Shown: positions 34,305 to 48,679 of the stretch, piece by piece
Position numbering within the stretch: the stretch's first letter is position 1
Layout of the letters: the number at the start of each line of letters is the position of its first letter
Source: Corallococcus sp. EGB
Lineage (GTDB): Bacteria; Myxococcota; Myxococcia; Myxococcales; Myxococcaceae
Length of the DNA stretch: 64,000 nucleotides
Direction: 5' to 3'
Assembly: GCF_019968905.1 (NCBI RefSeq)
Contig: NZ_CP079946.1
Location: 8,653,356-8,717,355 of the forward strand
Notes under the pieces: generated by a model
The model's database searches: none
Told to the model about the DNA's origin: nothing
Seen by the model: the letters and a program-made list of their open reading frames with translations, nothing else
Program-made: the position numbers and the translations under genes

Positions 34305-35876
34305 ATGCATCTGGGGCGGGGGTGGCGCCGGGCTGTCGTGGGTGCGACGGTGCTGGGTTTCGCGGCGGGCGGAGGGTGGGGGTGCGGAGGCGGGGCCGAC
34401 AAGCCCGCTCCGGGCAACTGCCAGGATTCGAAGACGGGGTGTCCGCCGGCGGATCAACCTTCGGTCCCCGTCGACGTTCCCCCGCCGGGCAGCGGCACGC
34501 AGACGCCGCCGGGCAACGGCAATCCGCAGACCCAGCCGCCTCCGGCCACGCAGCCGCAGACGCCGCCACCGGCGTCGGGGGCCACGCTGTGGCTCGTGAA
34601 GGAGGGGACCGCGCAGGATGACCTGGCGCTGGACCTGGCGGTGGACGGCGCCACGGGCGACCTCTTCACCGCCGCCGCGCACGGCTACGACGACCTGGAC
34701 GCGCGCGCGCCCACGGATGACGCGGTGGAGCTGGTCCTCACGCGGCGCACCGGCGCGGGGCAGACGCTGTGGACGCACGCGTATGAGGTGCGCGTGGCCC
34801 CCACGCCGGAGTCGCTGCGCGCGGACGTGCAGGCCCGCGTGGCGGCGGACGGCGCGGGGGGCATGTTCCTGGCCGGCAACATCCAGGGCACGGTGGACCT
34901 GGGCACGGGCAAGCTCAGCGACGGCGCCATCGTCGCCCGGCTGTCCGCGGACGGCGTGACGCTCTGGGCGCACCAGGTGCCCGGCGACCTGACGGTGAAG
35001 GACGTGGCCTCGGACGCGAACGGGCGGCTGTACGTGGCCTACACCGCGCCGGGCTCCGTGGACCTGGGCAACGAGGTGAAGGGGGCACCGGCCGGCGTGG
35101 CGGTGTTCACGGCGGAGGGCACGGCGGAGCGCGTCTTCGCCGTGGGCAGCGCGGAGTCCTCGGGCGCGGGCGCCGAGCCCCTGTCCCTGGCCCCCGGCGC
35201 GGACGGCAGCGTGGTGGTGGCGGGGCGCTACGTGGGCACGGTGCGCTTCGGGACCACCGTCACGCAGGGGGCTGACTCGGGCAGCCCCTTCGTGGCGCTG
35301 TACCGGGAGAACGGCGCGCTCGGCTGGGCGAAGCCGCGGCCCGGCGTGAAGGGCAGCGTCCGGGACGTGAGCCGCGACGCCGCGGGCGACGTGGTGGCGG
35401 GCGGCGACTTCCTGGGCAGCTTCTCCTGGGCGGGCGCGTCGCTGAAGGGCGCGGCCAGCCCCAGCCCCTTCGTGGTGGTGACGGGCGCGGACGGCACCGA
35501 GCGCTGGGCGCGCGACCTGGGCGTGGACGCGTCCGTGCAGGGCGTGGCCATCCACTCCACCGGCGAGGTGCTGGTGGTGGGCTACACGTACTCGTGGCTG
35601 GAGAACGGCACCACCAACGCGGACGGCCTGGGGTCCGCGCAGCTCTTCACCCAGCGCTTCGACCCCACGGGCCAGCCGCTGGCGTCGCACCTCTTCCTGG
35701 CCGCCGCGCCGGAAGCGCGCGGCGAGCTGTACGGCATGGAGGCGGTGCCCGCGGTGACGTTGATGCCGGACGGCGACGCGGTGCTGTTCGGCGACACCGA
35801 CCGCGTCACGGACTTCGGCCTGGGCAAGCTCAAGCCCGCGCGCGGCGACGTGTTCCTGGTGCGCGTGAAGTACTAG
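34305..35876 (+). CDS. Beta-propeller (SBBP-like) lipoprotein
   Basis: A 523-residue lipoprotein. The signal peptide ends with lipobox Cys at residue 27 (GGGWGCGGG). A Pro/Thr/Gln-rich linker (about 45-90) leads to a repeat domain. Repeats of about 50 residues, of the type 'GTVDLGTGKLSDGAIVARLSADGVTLWAHQ' and 'GTVRFGTTVTQ...PFVALYRENGALGWAK', are typical of SBBP beta-propellers, abundant in Myxococcales surface proteins. The ATG at 34305 has GGAGGGGG upstream. Confidence 0.8.
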   Translation: MHLGRGWRRAVVGATVLGFAAGGGWGCGGGADKPAPGNCQDSKTGCPPADQPSVPVDVPPPGSGTQTPPGNGNPQTQPPPATQPQTPPPASGATLWLVKEGTAQDDLALDLAVDGATGDLFTAAAHGYDDLDARAPTDDAVELVLTRRTGAGQTLWTHAYEVRVAPTPESLRADVQARVAADGAGGMFLAGNIQGTVDLGTGKLSDGAIVARLSADGVTLWAHQVPGDLTVKDVASDANGRLYVAYTAPGSVDLGNEVKGAPAGVAVFTAEGTAERVFAVGSAESSGAGAEPLSLAPGADGSVVVAGRYVGTVRFGTTVTQGADSGSPFVALYRENGALGWAKPRPGVKGSVRDVSRDAAGDVVAGGDFLGSFSWAGASLKGAASPSPFVVVTGADGTERWARDLGVDASVQGVAIHSTGEVLVVGYTYSWLENGTTNADGLGSAQLFTQRFDPTGQPLASHLFLAAAPEARGELYGMEAVPAVTLMPDGDAVLFGDTDRVTDFGLGKLKPARGDVFLVRVKY

Positions 35877-35894
35877 GCGGACGCCAAGGAAGAA

Positions 35895-35924
35895 CGGGCC
35901 CGGCGCACGCATGCACCGGGCCCG
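35895..35924. terminator. Bidirectional terminator hairpin
   Basis: CGGGCCCGG (35895-35903) and CCGGGCCCG (35916-35924) form a perfect 9-bp stem between the convergent lipoprotein gene and the encapsulin operon, and can serve both strands. Confidence 0.65.
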
Positions 35925-35949
35925 CTCACACCTCACGGCTTGAAGCGCC

Positions 35950-37350
35950 TCAGCCGCCGAGCGCCACGTTCTCCAGCACGCCCAGCGCGTCCGGGACGAG
36001 CACGGCGGCGGAGTAGTAGGTGCTCACCAGGTAGTTCGTCATGGCCTGGTCGTTGACGGCCATGCGCTTCACGGTGAGGCTCGGCTCCACCTCGTCGGGG
36101 ATGCCCGCGTTGTGCAGGCCCACCACGCCCTGGTCCTCCTGACCGGTGCGCATGGCGATGATGGAGGTGGTGTTCTCCCGGCTGATGGGCAGCTTGTCGC
36201 ACGGGAGGATGGGCACCCCGCGCCACGCCTGGAACTTCGCCCCGCCCACGTCCACCACCGTGGGGTACAGGCCGCGCTTGTTGCACTCCCGGCCAAACGC
36301 CGCGATGGCGCGCGGGTGCGCCAGGAAGTAGCGCGTCTTGCGGCGGCGCGACACCAGCTCGTCCATGTCGTCCGGCGTCGGCGGACCCGAGCGGGTGTTG
36401 ATGCGCTGCTTGAGGTCGGCGTTGTGCAGCAGGCCGAACTCCGGGTTGTTGATGAGCTCCCACTCCTTGCGCTCCTTCAGCGCCTCGATGGTCAGCCGCA
36501 GCTGCTCCTGCGTCTGGTTCATCGGGTCGTTGAAGATGTCCGACACGCGGGTGTGCACGCGCAGGATGGTCTGCGCCACGCTCAGCTCGTACTCGCGCGG
36601 CTTCAGCTCGTAGTCCACGAAGGTGCCGGGCAGCACCGGCTCGCCGTGGTGGCCCGCCGCGAGCGCGATGGCCGCCTGCCCCGCCTTGTCCTGGGGCTTC
36701 TTCAGGCTCGCCGTGTAGCGCTCCACGTGCGCCTTCAGCACGGGGGACTGGGCGATGAGGGACTCGAACACCTCCTGCGGCAGCGCCATCACCGTGCAGG
36801 CCGTGAGGGCCTTGACGGTGAAGGGCCACACGTCGTTCGACTCCACCACCGCCTGGTCGCCGAAGTGGTCGCCGTCCGCCAGCGTCTCCAGCACGACGGG
36901 GTCGCCGTACTTGCCGGCCGTCAGCTTCTGCGCCTTGCCGTGCGCGATGAGGATGACGTGCTCGGCGGACCTCCCCGCCTCCACGATGTTCTCTCCCGGC
37001 TTGTACTGCTGCTGGGTGAAGCGGCTGGCCAGGGTGCGGATGAGCAGGTCATCCACGTCCTGGAAGCCCCGCATCAGCGGCAGCTTGAGCAGCTCCTGGG
37101 GGATGATCTCCACCTTGGCGCCGATGTTGCTGAAGTTCAGCCGGTCGTCGCCCACGGTGTACGTCAGCCGCCGGTTCACGCGGTACGTGCCGCCGGACAC
37201 CTGCACCCAGGGCAGGATGCTCAGCAGGTAGCGGGGCGAGATGCCCTGCATCACCGGCTGCGTCTTGGTGGTCGTCGCGAGCTGGCGGGCGCCGGCCGTG
37301 CTCAGGCTGGTGGACTCGTGGTTCGCCAGGTCGTTGTCTGGATTCGCCAT
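35950..37350 (-). CDS. Family 2B encapsulin shell protein, second copy
   Basis: A 466-residue HK97-fold nanocompartment shell protein. The N-arm (about 20-60, [16 protein letters not shown]...[16 protein letters not shown]) and the C-terminal P/A-domain core (from about 235: [46 protein letters not shown]) flank an inserted cyclic-nucleotide-binding domain at about 95-215. This arrangement defines Family 2B encapsulins such as Streptomyces EshA. It is often misannotated as Crp/Fnr-type. The insert's phosphate cassette reads [10 protein letters not shown]...FTVKA, so FGE is FGD and the usual Arg is missing. It is the last gene of the operon, 45 bp after its paralogue, with GGAAGG as ribosome binding site. 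The two shells are clearly paralogous throughout. Confidence 0.92.
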   Translation of the reverse strand: MANPDNDLANHESTSLSTAGARQLATTTKTQPVMQGISPRYLLSILPWVQVSGGTYRVNRRLTYTVGDDRLNFSNIGAKVEIIPQELLKLPLMRGFQDVDDLLIRTLASRFTQQQYKPGENIVEAGRSAEHVILIAHGKAQKLTAGKYGDPVVLETLADGDHFGDQAVVESNDVWPFTVKALTACTVMALPQEVFESLIAQSPVLKAHVERYTASLKKPQDKAGQAAIALAAGHHGEPVLPGTFVDYELKPREYELSVAQTILRVHTRVSDIFNDPMNQTQEQLRLTIEALKERKEWELINNPEFGLLHNADLKQRINTRSGPPTPDDMDELVSRRRKTRYFLAHPRAIAAFGRECNKRGLYPTVVDVGGAKFQAWRGVPILPCDKLPISRENTTSIIAMRTGQEDQGVVGLHNAGIPDEVEPSLTVKRMAVNDQAMTNYLVSTYYSAAVLVPDALGVLENVALGG

Positions 37351-37395
37351 GGAAATGCCTTCCGTTCGGATGCGAAGTCAGGGGGACTGCGACGA

Positions 37396-38793
37396 CTACG
37401 AGCGGCCCAGCTCCACGCTCTCCAGGATGCCCAGCGCGTCCGGCGTGAGCACCGCCGCGGAGAAGTACGCGGTCACCAGGTAGTTCATGATGGCCTTCTC
37501 GTTGATGCCCATGAACCGGACGTTGAGGCTGGGCTCGATCTCATCCGGGATGCCCGCCTGGTGCAGACCCACGACGCCCTGGTTCTTCTCACCCGCGCGC
37601 ATCAGCATGATGGACGTGGTGCGCGACTCGGAGACGGGGATCTTGTTGCAGGACACGATGGGGATGCCGCGCCACGCGGGCACGTGGTTCCCGTTCATCT
37701 CGACGCTGGTGGGGTAGATGCCCCGCTTGTTGCACTCCTGCCCGAACGCGGCGATGGCGCGCGGGTGGGCCAGGAAGAACGACGGCTCCTTCCACACCGT
37801 GGCCAACAGCTCGTCCATGTCGTCCGGCGTCGGCGCGCCCGAGCGGGTGTGGATGCGCTGCTTCAGGTCCGCGTTGTGCAGCAGGCCGAAGTCGCGGTTG
37901 TTGATGAGCTCGTGCTCCTTGCGCTCCTTCAGCGCCTCCACCGTCAGACGCAGCTGCTGCTGGGTCTGGTTCATGGGGTCATTGAAGAGGTCCGCGACGC
38001 GCGTGTGGATCTGCAGCACGGTCTGCGCGACGGACAGCTCGTACTCGCGCGGGTGCGTCTCGTAGTCCACGAAGGTGCCGGGCAGCACCGGCTCGCCGTG
38101 GTGGCCGGCCGCCAGCTCGATGGCCTTCTGGCCGGAGGTGTCCTGCTTCTTCTTGGAGCGGGCCTTGAACTGCTCGATGTGCTTCTGCAGCGACGGCACC
38201 TGCGCCACCACCGCCTCGAAGGCGGACTGCTGGAGGACGAGCGCGATGACCGGCGTCACGGCCCTGGCCGTGAACTGCCAGTAGTCCTGCGACTCCAGCA
38301 GCGCCTGGTAGCTGTAGTGGTCGCCGTCCGCCAGCGTCTCCAGCACCACCGGCTCGCCGTACTTGCCCTTGCCGATGCGGTTCACCTTGCCGTGCGCGAT
38401 GAGGACGATGGAGTCCGCCTCGTGGCCGGCCTCGGTGATGACCTCACCGGCCTTGTACTCCTTCTGCTCGAAGCGGTTGGCCAGCGCGGTGAGCGCGTCC
38501 ACGTCCTCGTAGCCGCGCAGGAGGGGCAGCTCCCCCAGCTCCTGCGGAATCACCTGCACCCTGGCGCCGGTGCTGGTGAAGGTGACGCGGCCGTCGCCCA
38601 CCGCGTAGGTCATGCGGCGGTTGACGCGGTACGTGCCGCCGGACACCTGCACCCACGGCAGCAGCTTGAGCAGCCACCGCGAGGAGATGCCCTGCATCTG
38701 CGGCTCGGACTTGGTCGTCGTCGCCAGCTGACGCGCCGCCTGCGTGCCAAGGCTCTGGTTGTTGTCGTCGAACTTCTTCGTGTCGTTGGACAT
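37396..38793 (-). CDS. Family 2B encapsulin shell protein, first copy
   Basis: A 465-residue shell protein with the same plan as its neighbour: N-arm [20 protein letters not shown], inserted cyclic-nucleotide-binding-like domain (about 90-212), then the HK97 core ([22 protein letters not shown]...[23 protein letters not shown]...[26 protein letters not shown]). The phosphate-binding cassette is more degraded here: [13 protein letters not shown] replaces FGE-A-L, so nucleotide binding is doubtful. It lies 53 bp after the geosmin synthase gene with GAAGAAGG as ribosome binding site. The expected function is to co-assemble with the second shell around geosmin synthase; co-assembly is an inference. 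Confidence 0.92.
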   Translation of the reverse strand: MSNDTKKFDDNNQSLGTQAARQLATTTKSEPQMQGISSRWLLKLLPWVQVSGGTYRVNRRMTYAVGDGRVTFTSTGARVQVIPQELGELPLLRGYEDVDALTALANRFEQKEYKAGEVITEAGHEADSIVLIAHGKVNRIGKGKYGEPVVLETLADGDHYSYQALLESQDYWQFTARAVTPVIALVLQQSAFEAVVAQVPSLQKHIEQFKARSKKKQDTSGQKAIELAAGHHGEPVLPGTFVDYETHPREYELSVAQTVLQIHTRVADLFNDPMNQTQQQLRLTVEALKERKEHELINNRDFGLLHNADLKQRIHTRSGAPTPDDMDELLATVWKEPSFFLAHPRAIAAFGQECNKRGIYPTSVEMNGNHVPAWRGIPIVSCNKIPVSESRTTSIMLMRAGEKNQGVVGLHQAGIPDEIEPSLNVRFMGINEKAIMNYLVTAYFSAAVLTPDALGILESVELGRS

Positions 38794-38846
38794 GGGTCAC
38801 CCTTCTTCAGGTTGAGGTTCCGGAAAGCGTCGGACTGCGGTCGAAC

Positions 38847-41192
<2,346 letters not shown>

Positions 41193-41194
41193 TT

Positions 41195-41222
41195 AATCCC
41201 GCGAATAAGGATTCGCGGGGAT
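41195..41222 (-). terminator. Terminator of H1-like gene, upstream of geosmin operon
   Basis: On the minus strand ATTCGCGGGATT (41206-41195) pairs with ATCCCCGCGAAT (41222-41211) across a CCTT loop, with at least nine perfect pairs. AATCGATTTTTCC follows. It separates the H1-like gene from geoA, so the geosmin operon should have its own promoter in the AT-richer stretch 41109-41190. Confidence 0.7.
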
Positions 41223-41318
41223 GGAGGATGACCCACTCTGTTCAGCAGATGAGAAGAAGAGAACTCCTGCGGGGAGTCCAGCGACGTCCGCCTCCCCGCG
41301 TGACCCGCGCGCGACCGT

Positions 41319-41702
41319 CTAGCGGCGCGTGGAGCGGCGCGTGGAGCTCTTGCGCGCGGACGTGCCGCGGCCGGACGACTTGCGCGCGGTGCGGCCGGCG
41401 GCGGCGCGACGGGCCGGGGCCTTGCGGGCGCCGCGCTTGGCGGTGGCCTTCTTCGCGGCGCCGCGCTTGCCCGCGGCCTTCTTCGCGGTGCGCTTGCCCG
41501 CGGCCTTCTTCGCCGTGGTGCGCTTGGAGGTCGCCTTCTTCGCGGCCCCCGTGCGGCGGGACGACGCCTTGCGCGCGCCCTTGCGCGCGCCGGAGGAGCG
41601 GCGGCGCGACGGCGTGGCGGCGGGCGTCGCCTCACCGACCGGCAGCATCGTGTTGGACGACGGGGTCTCGTTCGGGTCCTGCATGTTCGACTCGGCGTGC
41701 AT
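41319..41702 (-). CDS. Histone H1-like Lys/Ala/Arg-rich protein
   Basis: A 127-residue protein. The first ~30 residues are acidic/polar (MHAESNMQDPNETPSSN); the rest is a low-complexity basic tail built from KKAAGKR, KKATSKRT and RKSS repeats, as in eukaryotic H1 C-terminal tails and bacterial H1-like proteins. It is expected to bind and compact DNA without sequence specificity. The ATG at 41700-41702 has GGAGG upstream. It is monocistronic, ending in a hairpin terminator before the geosmin operon. Confidence 0.88.
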   Translation of the reverse strand: MHAESNMQDPNETPSSNTMLPVGEATPAATPSRRRSSGARKGARKASSRRTGAAKKATSKRTTAKKAAGKRTAKKAAGKRGAAKKATAKRGARKAPARRAAAGRTARKSSGRGTSARKSSTRRSTRR

Positions 41703-41865
41703 CAACGACCTCCAGGGATGACGACCCTGCAAGGGTAAGCGCAACCGCCACGGTTGCACGCATGGCCCCCTGCGCAGATGCACGCCAGATGACGAATGCG
41801 CGCGTTGCCACATCCCGCGCGAGGCCGAGAATCCGGCCCCGGAGCACACCGCGGGGCCGGTGCCG

Positions 41866-42954
41866 CTACGCCGCGCCCCTGAGGAACGCGGCCAGCTTCT
41901 CATACGCCACGGCCAAGGGAGGAATCGGCGCGCTCTCATGGAGCTGGTGCGCCTGCGCCGTCTCGCCGGGTCCGAAGTTCACCGCGTCCACGCCCCACTC
42001 GCCGAAGCGGGCCACGTCCGTCCACGCCTGCTTCGACGCCGCGGGCAGCCCCGTGAGCGACATCAGCCGCTGGAACAGCGGGTTGCCCGCGGCCACCGGC
42101 CCGCTGGGGGACGCGTCCGTGAACTCCACCTCCGCGCGGCCCGCCACCAGCGCCAGCACGTCCTCCTTCGCCTGCGCCACGCTCTTGCCCGGCGCGAAGC
42201 GGTAGTTGAGGTTCAGCTCGAACGCCTCCGGCACCACGTTGCGCGCACGGCCTCCCTTGGCCAGCGTGGCGCTGATGACTTCATAGAAGGGGAAGCCCGC
42301 GACGTTCACCTCCACGCGCTCGCGGCCCAACAGCTCCGTGAGCAGCGGCCCCGCCTTGTGGATGGCGTTCTCCCCCTGCCACGGCCGGGCCGAGTGCGCG
42401 CTGCGCCCCGTGAAGCGGACGGTCACCTGCATGCTGCCGACGCAGCCCACCTGCACCACGCCGTCCGTGGGCTCCATGGCGATGCCGAACTTCACGCGGG
42501 AGAGGTCCGGCCGCTTCGCGTACAGCGGGATGAGGCCGCTCTCCGCGTAGGCGCCCTCCTCGCGCTCGTACAGGAGGAAGGCCACGTTGACGGGCAGGGC
42601 ATCGCGCTCGAGGTCCTCCGCCAGCGCCATCATCACCGCGACGCCGCCCTTCATGTCGGAAGCGCCCAGGCCGTGCACGCGCTCCCCTTCGATGCGCGGA
42701 GCGCGGCCCATATCCCCGGGGTGCATGGGCACCGTGTCCAGGTGGCCGATGAGCGCCACCGTGGGGCGGGGGTCCTCCAACGAGCCCAGGAGCAGCGTGT
42801 GCCCGACGCGGAAGACCTCCTCGCGGCGGAAGTGCTTCAGCGCCCAGCCCTCCACGTGGTCCGCGATGGGACCCTCGTGGCCAATGGGGCTTTCAATGCG
42901 ACACAGCTCGAGCGTCGTCCGGGCAAGGCGGGTGGCGAGGTCGTTGGAGGCCAT
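41866..42954 (-). CDS. dapE: Succinyl-diaminopimelate desuccinylase
   Basis: A 362-residue M20-family metallohydrolase that releases succinate from N-succinyl-LL-diaminopimelate in lysine and peptidoglycan precursor synthesis. Motifs: IGHLDTVP (zinc His and catalytic Asp), GLGASDMKGGVAVMMALAED (bridging Asp), YEREEG (catalytic Glu-Glu), GRSAHSARPWQGENAI (dimerisation lid) and the final zinc His in QAHQLHESA. It resembles the actinobacterial-type DapE. The start MASNDLATR at 42954 is chosen over an ATG 12 codons upstream. dapD lies two genes upstream on the same strand. Confidence 0.92.
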   Translation of the reverse strand: MASNDLATRLARTTLELCRIESPIGHEGPIADHVEGWALKHFRREEVFRVGHTLLLGSLEDPRPTVALIGHLDTVPMHPGDMGRAPRIEGERVHGLGASDMKGGVAVMMALAEDLERDALPVNVAFLLYEREEGAYAESGLIPLYAKRPDLSRVKFGIAMEPTDGVVQVGCVGSMQVTVRFTGRSAHSARPWQGENAIHKAGPLLTELLGRERVEVNVAGFPFYEVISATLAKGGRARNVVPEAFELNLNYRFAPGKSVAQAKEDVLALVAGRAEVEFTDASPSGPVAAGNPLFQRLMSLTGLPAASKQAWTDVARFGEWGVDAVNFGPGETAQAHQLHESAPIPPLAVAYEKLAAFLRGAA

Positions 42955-42999
42955 GCGCGAAGCACCATACTCCCCGGCCGCGCCCGGCACACCGTCCTC

Positions 43000-43632
43000 T
43001 CAGGCGCCGTCCACCTGCTCCTCAAAGGAGGTGGCGCCCTCCAACACCGTGACGCAGAGGCACGCGGGGCCCTGCAGCGCGGTGAAGTCGTGCAGCGAAC
43101 CGTCCGCCTTCTCCAGCTCGTCACCGGGCCACACCTCGTGGCCGGTGCCCTCGCGGAAGCCGCCCTCCAGGACCAGGTTCCACTCGCGGCCCTGGTGCGC
43201 ATGGCGCGGGTAGCGCACGCCGGGGAGCAGGCGCACGACGGCGGCCATCATCCCCTCGCGCGAAGGGCCCGTCTCCACCGGCATCAGCTCCACGCCCCGC
43301 ACCGGGCCGGGCATCCAGTTGGACGGCTCCGCCATGGACGCCAGCAGCTCGAGGGCCCGCCCCTCCGTCACGCCCAGGAACGCGGCCACCTTCCCGGCCC
43401 AGCGGGCGAAGCGGCCGGGCCCCTCCATCCGGTCCATCAGCTGCTGGAGCACCGACTCCGGAGGCGCCACCGGCGGGACGAGCGTCCCCAGCGCATCCAC
43501 GGCGGGCGCCAGCCGGGCGGCTTCCGCCCGGCAGCGCGCACAGCCGTCCAGGTGCCGGGCCGCGGCCTCGCGCCGGTCCGGCTCCAGGGTCCCGAGCAGC
43601 CACTCGGGGAGGATGTCGTCGAGGTGTTCCAT
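43000..43632 (-). CDS. ChrR-like zinc-finger/cupin anti-sigma factor
   Basis: A 210-residue soluble protein. The N-terminal anti-sigma domain has H-x3-C-x2-C (RHLDGCARC, about residues 27-35). The C-terminal domain (about 105-205) is a ChrR-type cupin with 'RYPRHAHQGREWNLVLEGGF' and 'VWPGDELEKADGSLHDF', supplying metal-binding His and Glu. ChrR proteins release an ECF sigma on singlet oxygen or peroxide stress. No sigma gene is adjacent; instead it lies between dapD and dapE, 46 bp before the latter. Confidence 0.9.
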   Translation of the reverse strand: MEHLDDILPEWLLGTLEPDRREAAARHLDGCARCRAEAARLAPAVDALGTLVPPVAPPESVLQQLMDRMEGPGRFARWAGKVAAFLGVTEGRALELLASMAEPSNWMPGPVRGVELMPVETGPSREGMMAAVVRLLPGVRYPRHAHQGREWNLVLEGGFREGTGHEVWPGDELEKADGSLHDFTALQGPACLCVTVLEGATSFEEQVDGA

Positions 43633-43712
43633 GTCTTCACGAGAGCCAGCGGGTGTATCGCGTCGCGTCCTTTTCTATACGCGACCCCGCCAGCGGCGGA
43701 TTTCCCGCCAGC

Positions 43713-44540
43713 TCACACCGCGACGGCGAAGTCCCGCAGGGCGGCGTTGAGGCTGGTCTTCTGGTCGGTGGACGCCTTGCGCTGCCCGATGATGAGCGCG
43801 CACGGGACCATGTATTTCCCGGCGGGGAACTGCTTCTCCCGCATGCCCGGAATCACCACGCTGCGCGCCGGCACGCGGCCCTTGTGGATGACCTCCTGGG
43901 GCCCGGTGACGTCGATGATCTGCGTGGACGCGGTCAGCACCACGTTGGCGCCGAGCACCGCCTCCTCCTCCACCACCACGCCCTCCACCACGATGGAGCG
44001 GCTGCCCAGGAACGCGCCGTCCTCGATGATGACCGGCGACGCGGTGGGCGGCTCCAGCACGCCGCCCAGACCCACGCCGCCTGACAGGTGGACGTTGCGG
44101 CCCACCTGCGCGCACGAGCCCACCGTGGCCCACGTGTCCACCATGGTGCCCGCGCCCACCCGCGCGCCGATGTTCACGTACCCGGGCATCACCACCGCGC
44201 CCTTCTCCACGAAGGCGCCATAGCGCACGGTGCCCGGCGGCACCACGCGCACGCCCGCCGCCTCCAGGCCCTTCTTCAGCGGCACCTTGTCGTGGAACTC
44301 GAAGGGGCCCACCTCCATCACCCGCATCTCCGACACGGCGAAGAACAGGAGGATGGCCTCCTTCACCCAGGCGTTGACCCGCCAGCCTTCCGGGCCCTTC
44401 TCCGCGACGCGCAGCTCACCGGAGTCCAGCCGCGCGAGCGTCTCACGCACCGCCGCCACCGTGTCCGCGTCCTTCAGTTTCGCCCGGTCCGCGAACGCCG
44501 CGGACACCCGCTGGGAAAGCTCTTCGAGAGAGGTCGCCAT
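43713..44540 (-). CDS. dapD: Tetrahydrodipicolinate N-succinyltransferase
   Basis: A 275-residue hexapeptide-repeat acyltransferase that transfers succinyl from succinyl-CoA to tetrahydrodipicolinate. The N-terminal helical part is followed by the left-handed beta-helix (PGTVRYGAFVEKGAVVMPGYVNIGARVGAGTMVDTWATVGSCAQVG...GGVGLGGVLEPP) and the family end 'VPCALIIGQR'. Length is normal. The start MATSLEEL at 44540 is chosen; an ATG six codons earlier exists. It begins the unit dapD - chrR-like - dapE. Confidence 0.95.
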   Translation of the reverse strand: MATSLEELSQRVSAAFADRAKLKDADTVAAVRETLARLDSGELRVAEKGPEGWRVNAWVKEAILLFFAVSEMRVMEVGPFEFHDKVPLKKGLEAAGVRVVPPGTVRYGAFVEKGAVVMPGYVNIGARVGAGTMVDTWATVGSCAQVGRNVHLSGGVGLGGVLEPPTASPVIIEDGAFLGSRSIVVEGVVVEEEAVLGANVVLTASTQIIDVTGPQEVIHKGRVPARSVVIPGMREKQFPAGKYMVPCALIIGQRKASTDQKTSLNAALRDFAVAV

Positions 44541-44606
44541 GGCGGCGAGTTGAATCACACTTCAGGTGTCCGCGCCCTCCCTCAATGCCCACCGCCGGAC
44601 GGCCCG

Positions 44607-44912
44607 TCAGGCGTGCGACGCCCCCGGCACCAGCGCCAGCGGATGGGTCTGCGTCAGGATTTCCCCGTGATGCAGTTTGTCCGCGGCGACCAGCGGCCCG
44701 GTGCCTTCGCGCAGCACCACCGCGCCCCGGAGCACCCGGCCCACGGCGGACAGGGGCACCTCCTTCCAGTGGTGACTGAAGGGCGAGTGCCGGACATAGA
44801 GGTGCTCCTGTCCGATGAAGGCCACGTAGCCCAGGAACTTCCCGTCCGGTGCCCGGACCCGCATGCCGCCCACAATGGAGCGCCGCTCGAACGGCGTATC
44901 GTCGAAAGCCAT
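44607..44912 (-). CDS. Small PRC-barrel-like hypothetical protein
   Basis: A 101-residue soluble protein starting MAFDDTPFERRSIVGGMRVRAPDGKFLGYVAFIGQEHLYVRHS. The 'G-M-x-V-x-x-x-D-G-x-x-L-G' opening is like PRC-barrel or DUF2171 proteins, small beta-barrels found in diverse roles. No specific function. It ends 66 bp upstream of dapD on the same strand. Confidence 0.65.
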   Translation of the reverse strand: MAFDDTPFERRSIVGGMRVRAPDGKFLGYVAFIGQEHLYVRHSPFSHHWKEVPLSAVGRVLRGAVVLREGTGPLVAADKLHHGEILTQTHPLALVPGASHA

Positions 44913-45001
44913 CGGTCGTCTCCTCCCGTGCGCGGGAAAGGTGGGGACGGCCCCCGGGCGCCGCGAGCCGCCACCCTCCGCCGGGCCCCTGCCCGCCCGC
45001 C

Positions 45002-45020
45002 CCCTCCCGGAGCGGGAGGG
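45002..45020. promoter_or_regulatory. Perfect short hairpin in divergent intergenic region
   Basis: CCCTCCCG-GAG-CGGGAGGG is a perfect 8-bp inverted repeat with a 3-base loop, lying between divergent genes (44912 and 45115). It could be an operator or a structured leader. The rest of this 200-bp gap shows no other feature. Confidence 0.4.
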
Positions 45021-45114
45021 AGCCACCGGCCGTCCGGCCTGGAGCCCGCCGGGGCCCTCGGGGCCTTGGGTTTCGCGCGCCTGGAAGAGGCGCGCCCGGT
45101 AGCGTGCGTCCGCC

Positions 45115-48619
<3,505 letters not shown>

Positions 48620-48644
48620 CCGCGCTCCTGCTTGCGGTACCGTG

Positions 48645-48679
48645 ACGGCGCCGGACCCGGTTTCAGGGGTCGGCGCCGT
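48645..48679. terminator. Bidirectional terminator between mreB and convergent gene
   Basis: ACGGCGCC (48645-48652) pairs with GGCGCCGT (48672-48679), and the stem continues inward with GGACCC/GGGGTC (one mismatch). It lies 26 bp after mreB and overlaps the last codons of the convergent gene (stop 48663-48665). Confidence 0.7.

Noticed and set aside
37396-38793. Crp/Fnr-type transcription factor call for the shell genes
   Set aside because: Only the inserted domain is cNMP-binding-like. There is no DNA-binding helix-turn-helix, and the flanking regions match the HK97-type shell core.
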